Below are positions 60,714 through 64,000 of a stretch of DNA of 64,000 nucleotides, piece after piece. The number at the start of each line of letters is the position of its first letter. Positions within the stretch are counted from its first letter, which is position 1. The translations under genes and the position numbers were made by a program. Under the pieces are notes generated by a model. That model ran no database searches. It was not told the DNA's origin and worked only from the letters and a program-made list of their open reading frames with translations. The stretch covers positions 28,729,419 through 28,793,418 of the forward strand of contig OZ020486.1 of assembly GCA_963971405.1 (NCBI GenBank), read 5' to 3'. The DNA comes from Psococerastis gibbosa. Its lineage: Eukaryota > Arthropoda > Insecta > Psocodea > Psocidae.

Positions 60714-63429
60714 TTACATTAAAATGCAAGACCTTTGATTCCCTGTTTTTTCCGTCGCTTCCTCATTCTTTTGAGCCTTGTCTTCATCAACAATTTCCGC
60801 TGCTTCCGTATTCGCTTCATTGACCAACCAGCGGAGAGGATTGACCCAAGCAAACCAACTCCCCCTTGATCGTTTAGCTAGCGGACTTTCAAGATCAGGG
60901 GTCCTGTGTCTTTTCCTTGAGTTATCAGAAGCAAGGTTGAGATCGTCTTGGCCATCGAATTTTCGGAGCCGAGGAAAAGTCATAACGGCAGGTGACGTTG
61001 GAGCACTTCGCACGGCAAAGCTGTTGTCGGCATCGTATGCGTATGAAGAGCAATGAATGCCCCGTCGTCCACTAATTTTGTGAAATGGGTACGGAGTGTC
61101 GAGATGCGTTCCACTAGGTCCCGGTGTCGCAGCTGTCACAGAAATCTGAAAATGTTCGTTAATATTCTTATTAAAATCATGCAGGACCGGTGTAGCTCAA
61201 TATAACGATAGTATGTTTTTCCTTATTCCAACGCATGTCGGCTCCTCTTGGATTCCACATTCCGTAGCTTTACCGACGACGGTGGGAGCCACTTAAAGTT
61301 TTCTGAGGAATAGACGTATTGGAAAGGGGAGTTTCTGGGTGTCATATTGTAAGCATATGACTAGAACCAACTACAACGATACCATTTGACTACTCCCAAT
61401 TTAAGAATTGTAATCAATGGTACGCCATTCTGAATTTGCTAAAAGGTAAACTCAAAATAAATTACTGGATCGTACAACCAACAAGTGACCTAGCACCGCC
61501 CCAGTGCAAAAACAAATAATGATAACAACGAATTTCGAAAGGTTAACCAATTTTATTCAGTTAAAATGTTGATGAGAGACTTCTAATGAGGGTAAAAAAA
61601 ACACGATGACAAACACGTGAGCTAATTTACTTCCTGAATAAGCCGTTACTCAACTGCGCACACAAATTGAATTATAATGAAATGAGCGTTGTTATCGTAT
61701 AATAGTTTTCACCAATTCCAAGTCTTTGGCAGCAGTAACCTAATGGCCATAATAATTCAGGTAAACCTGATATGAGTTGCTTACAACATCCGCATGACTT
61801 CCCACACCAATGGACGCAATGACCATAAATAGGTAAGGCAGGGTTTCCACATACGTCAATCGTCAATGAGAAATATGAAATTGAAGGTTTAGCAGACATT
61901 AAAGACATACTAAAAATTCTGCTACCACGTCAAAACCATATTTCTCATTGACGATTGGCGTATATCGAAACCCCGCCTTAACGTTTCAACATACAACTGA
62001 TATTACAAATATTATTACCTTGAGTGGAGTTGTATTTTCCTGGTCTACGTTATTGTAGCAAGGCTTGTTCTCCATGCAGGTGTCACACGCTGCTTCAGGG
62101 TCAACAACACCTTCTTCATGTGAATAGACATCAATATCATTTTCTTGTCCTTCTGATTCGTTTAAATTGAGATCAGATTCTGTCTTGTCGTTTGTTATTT
62201 CCACACCGTCGCCTAACGGTGATTCAGACGATTCAATCAAACTGACGTCTATGGAGGAGATAACTGCATCGTCTTCTTTCTCCGCGCTTTGTACCATTGC
62301 ACATGCTTCCATCACGTTAGTACCGGTATCGTTGTTGGGACAATCAAGAGAGGAGACAATCTCACTGTTATTCTCCATTACGTCAGTAATTGCCATTGCC
62401 ATGCTGGATTCGCTTTCGCCGTTATGAGAGGAGGTAATTTTACTGCTTGCAATGTCTTTCAAGCCAGTATCTGCATCGATCATCGCGGTGCTGGATTCAC
62501 TTCCGTTGCAAATTATATCATCACTATCTCCCTCTTCGCTTGCTTTATCTTCCAACAAGTCAGTACCAGTGTCTATGCTAGGACATTCACCCTTGGCAGT
62601 AGGGCTAATTTCCTCACTTGCTACTTCCTTCACGTCTGTAACTGTGTCAACACTCACAGTGCTGCTAGGAAATTCATTGTAATTGGAAATATGTTCGGGC
62701 TGCATAGCTAAAAAGAAGAGCCAATGTCAGTTTATCTTTAAAAAAATAGGTGCTATTTTCCTCCAGTATTTGACGATGGGATAGGGAATTCTGGATCTCC
62801 CCTGATCGCAATCAAGTTATTTTTGAAAAAGCCAACGAGGGTTAACGAGTAGATGGGATGAGTTAAGCATATTTTCAACAATATCTAAATTCTCAAGTCT
62901 GGGATGAATTTTTGGCAACACTGACGGTCTTAATTTAAGCATTATAATCTAAACGGCTTACTGCATTTGATTACTGGATCACATTGAGAGATAAGTTGCG
63001 CTGAATGTGTTTTTAAATGTTCCTCATATGAATATTATATTTATATACTTATATATAATTATATTATATACTAATTACTGCTGCATAATTTACGGCAATC
63101 GACCTTACTCTTTAATAACGACGGTCTACTTAATTATATACTGTACTTGTACGTGTATCAGAGGCGTAGTTTTAGAATGATGGCGGGGGTAAAACTAAGT
63201 ACACCTTATGACGTCATCAGGCAGGATAAGGAAAAATTGAAAATATAAGAGCAAATAGTAGGGTTTTACGCATTTTAATAGTTGTAAAGTATAGCTGTAA
63301 ATTTAACAAATTCACATTACTGTGACTGTTGGGTTTCAGCTTGAGGAGGCACTAATTTGTAATTTATTGATACTTACTTGTATCCACTGTCTGTAACTGC
63401 CTACAGTCCAAGGGCATTACAACCTCCAT
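60714..63429 (-). CDS. Acidic nuclear-type protein with C-terminal CaaX box, three coding exons
   Basis: Minus-strand exons: 63429-63378 (ATG, 17 codons plus one base, donor A|GTAAGT), 62707-62019 (acceptor after a CTTCTTTTT tract, donor AAG|GTAATA) and 61145-60714 (acceptor TTTTCAG, stop TAA). Phases match (1, then 0), giving 390 residues. Residues ~19-247 are rich in Ser, Thr, Asp and Glu, with loosely repeated DTGT-containing blocks. Exon 3 holds SP/TP sites and two basic clusters 10 residues apart (RKRHR at ~324 and KRSR at ~338), a bipartite nuclear-localisation-like signal, followed by an aromatic stretch WFAWVNPLRWLV (~344-355). The last four residues are CILM, a CaaX motif whose Met favours farnesylation. 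NLS plus farnesyl box is the pairing seen in B-type lamins and insect Kugelkern, so a nuclear-envelope role is a reasonable guess, not a family assignment. A coding or untranslated exon may exist further upstream because an acceptor (TTATTACAG) directly precedes the first ATG. Confidence 0.72.
61837..61977. mobile_element. Variable-arm foldback 4 (141 bp), intronic
   Basis: Ends GGCAGGGTTTCCAC / GAAACCCCGCC, arm-specific TCAATCGTCAATGAGAAATA mirrored on the right, and core TAGCAGACATTAAAGACA. It lies in the intron between exons 2 and 3 of the CaaX-protein gene. Confidence 0.78.
63159..63315. repeat. Poly-G/C element fragment, intronic
   Basis: Starts CAGAGGCGTAG. At 63262 it carries the reverse of the 39.4 kb tandem unit (GGGTTTTACGCATTTTAATA). 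It lies in the first coding intron of the CaaX-protein gene. Confidence 0.5.
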
Positions 63430-63570
63430 CTGTAATAAAAGCCATGAAATGAAATCTTTAAATGTCTATAATAGAACGAAATGATATATTTAAAAAACCT
63501 ATGTGAATCTGTCTGGCTCATTAAACCGGATAAATAATTAATAAGCTACGATTTTGCGACTATTTCTTAC

Positions 63571-63665
63571 CAGTGCTGTTGCCAGTGCACCCTACTGGGC
63601 TTTTGGTAAGGATCGAAATGCCACCACCCGTCTACCTCTATCTGTTAGACACTTAACGAAAATTT
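63571..63665 (-). other. Possible 5' untranslated exon of the CaaX-protein gene
   Basis: A good donor, CTG|GTAAGA, lies on the minus strand with the exon ending at 63571, 142 bases before the acceptor of the first coding exon. The 95 bases before it contain no ATG. The upstream end is arbitrary, since I see no TATA box. Confidence 0.3.
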
Positions 63666-64000
63666 TGTGATTGTTTTGTCCGCAAATTAAAGGATAATGG
63701 TTAGAAAAATGGCAAGCCTGTTCATTAGAAGAACGGATGATAATCGTAAATGCAATGTGTGCCGTAAAAACGGGTGAATAGGGGAAAAACGGGTAAATTG
63801 GGTTTATTGTCTGTCAAGGTGTGATATACTTTCCGAACTGTCGATTTTGTAATTGTAACATTGGCTTTGCTCGAAAACTGAGAGCGAAACCGCAAAGAAG
63901 GGATATCAACTTTTTATCATAATTACATATTATGTAATGTTTACTATTACGACATTCGCTAAAGGTGTAGTTTAGCTACATCAATTTTTTGATAAAGGCA

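Noticed and set aside
62167..62711. Plus-strand frames of 76-140 codons
   Set aside because: Antisense shadows of exon 2 of the CaaX-protein gene.

Overview
This window looks like a piece of an AT-rich, repeat-dense animal nuclear genome. It is most likely from an aquatic or arthropod-like invertebrate, but I cannot fix the lineage from sequence alone. The reasons are: GT-AG introns with polypyrimidine acceptors, a TATA box and AATAAA-type signals around short split genes; tRNA-derived SINEs; 3' stubs of LINE elements; several classes of cut-and-paste MITE; long poly-G/C runs; and no operons or bacterial-style gene packing. All gene models are read by eye and have no database support.

Two gene models stand out, both on the minus strand. 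(1) At 27694-28694 a two-exon gene with TATA box, signal-peptide exon, phase-0 intron and poly(A) signal encodes a secreted protein made of 23 near-perfect Pro-Pro-Pro-Cys-Leu pentads and ending in Cys-Cys-Cys. Base changes between its repeats are almost all silent in this frame only. (2) At 60714-63429 at least three coding exons, joined by phase-matching introns, encode a 390-residue protein. It has an acidic Ser/Thr/Asp/Glu-rich first two thirds, a bipartite basic nuclear-localisation-like segment, a tryptophan-rich hydrophobic stretch and a C-terminal CILM prenylation box. Two further possible exons lie at 50031-50220 and 51397-51562 (plus strand, weak).

Almost everything else recognisable is mobile-element sequence. 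The most abundant family is an ~0.8 kb element (seven near-complete copies plus relics) with the layout of a non-autonomous Helentron (HINE/DINE-like): subterminal inverted repeats, a 5' hairpin, an internal GTCT microsatellite and a 3' hairpin. Four foldback elements (34661, 35642, 50640, 61837) share ends and a core hairpin but have unrelated, still perfectly mirrored, arm sequences. Two of them carry the same second foldback nested in the hairpin loop. Others are TTAA-bounded MITEs (1223, 31032, 37986, a relic at 59035), hAT-like foldbacks with 8-bp target duplications (10939, 15044, 18838, 56988), a Tc1/mariner deletion derivative retaining the transposase helix-turn-helix (56439), a tRNA-derived SINE family (20486, 48381, 50249, 53000, 58215 and fragments), a second SINE with a 16-bp target duplication (29401), LINE 3' ends (8995, 29076, 30206, 31157, 36195, 42463) and several unclassified dispersed repeats.

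Layout: 1-9 kb, AT-rich intergenic DNA with two MITEs; 9-25 kb, repeats including three HINE copies; 25-30 kb, an unclassified repeat cluster and the PPPCL gene; 30-39 kb, LINE/SINE/MITE nest and two foldbacks; 39-59 kb, tandem repeats, four HINE copies, SINEs and possible exons; 59-64 kb, the CaaX-protein gene with transposon pieces in its introns. The two genes do not appear functionally linked.
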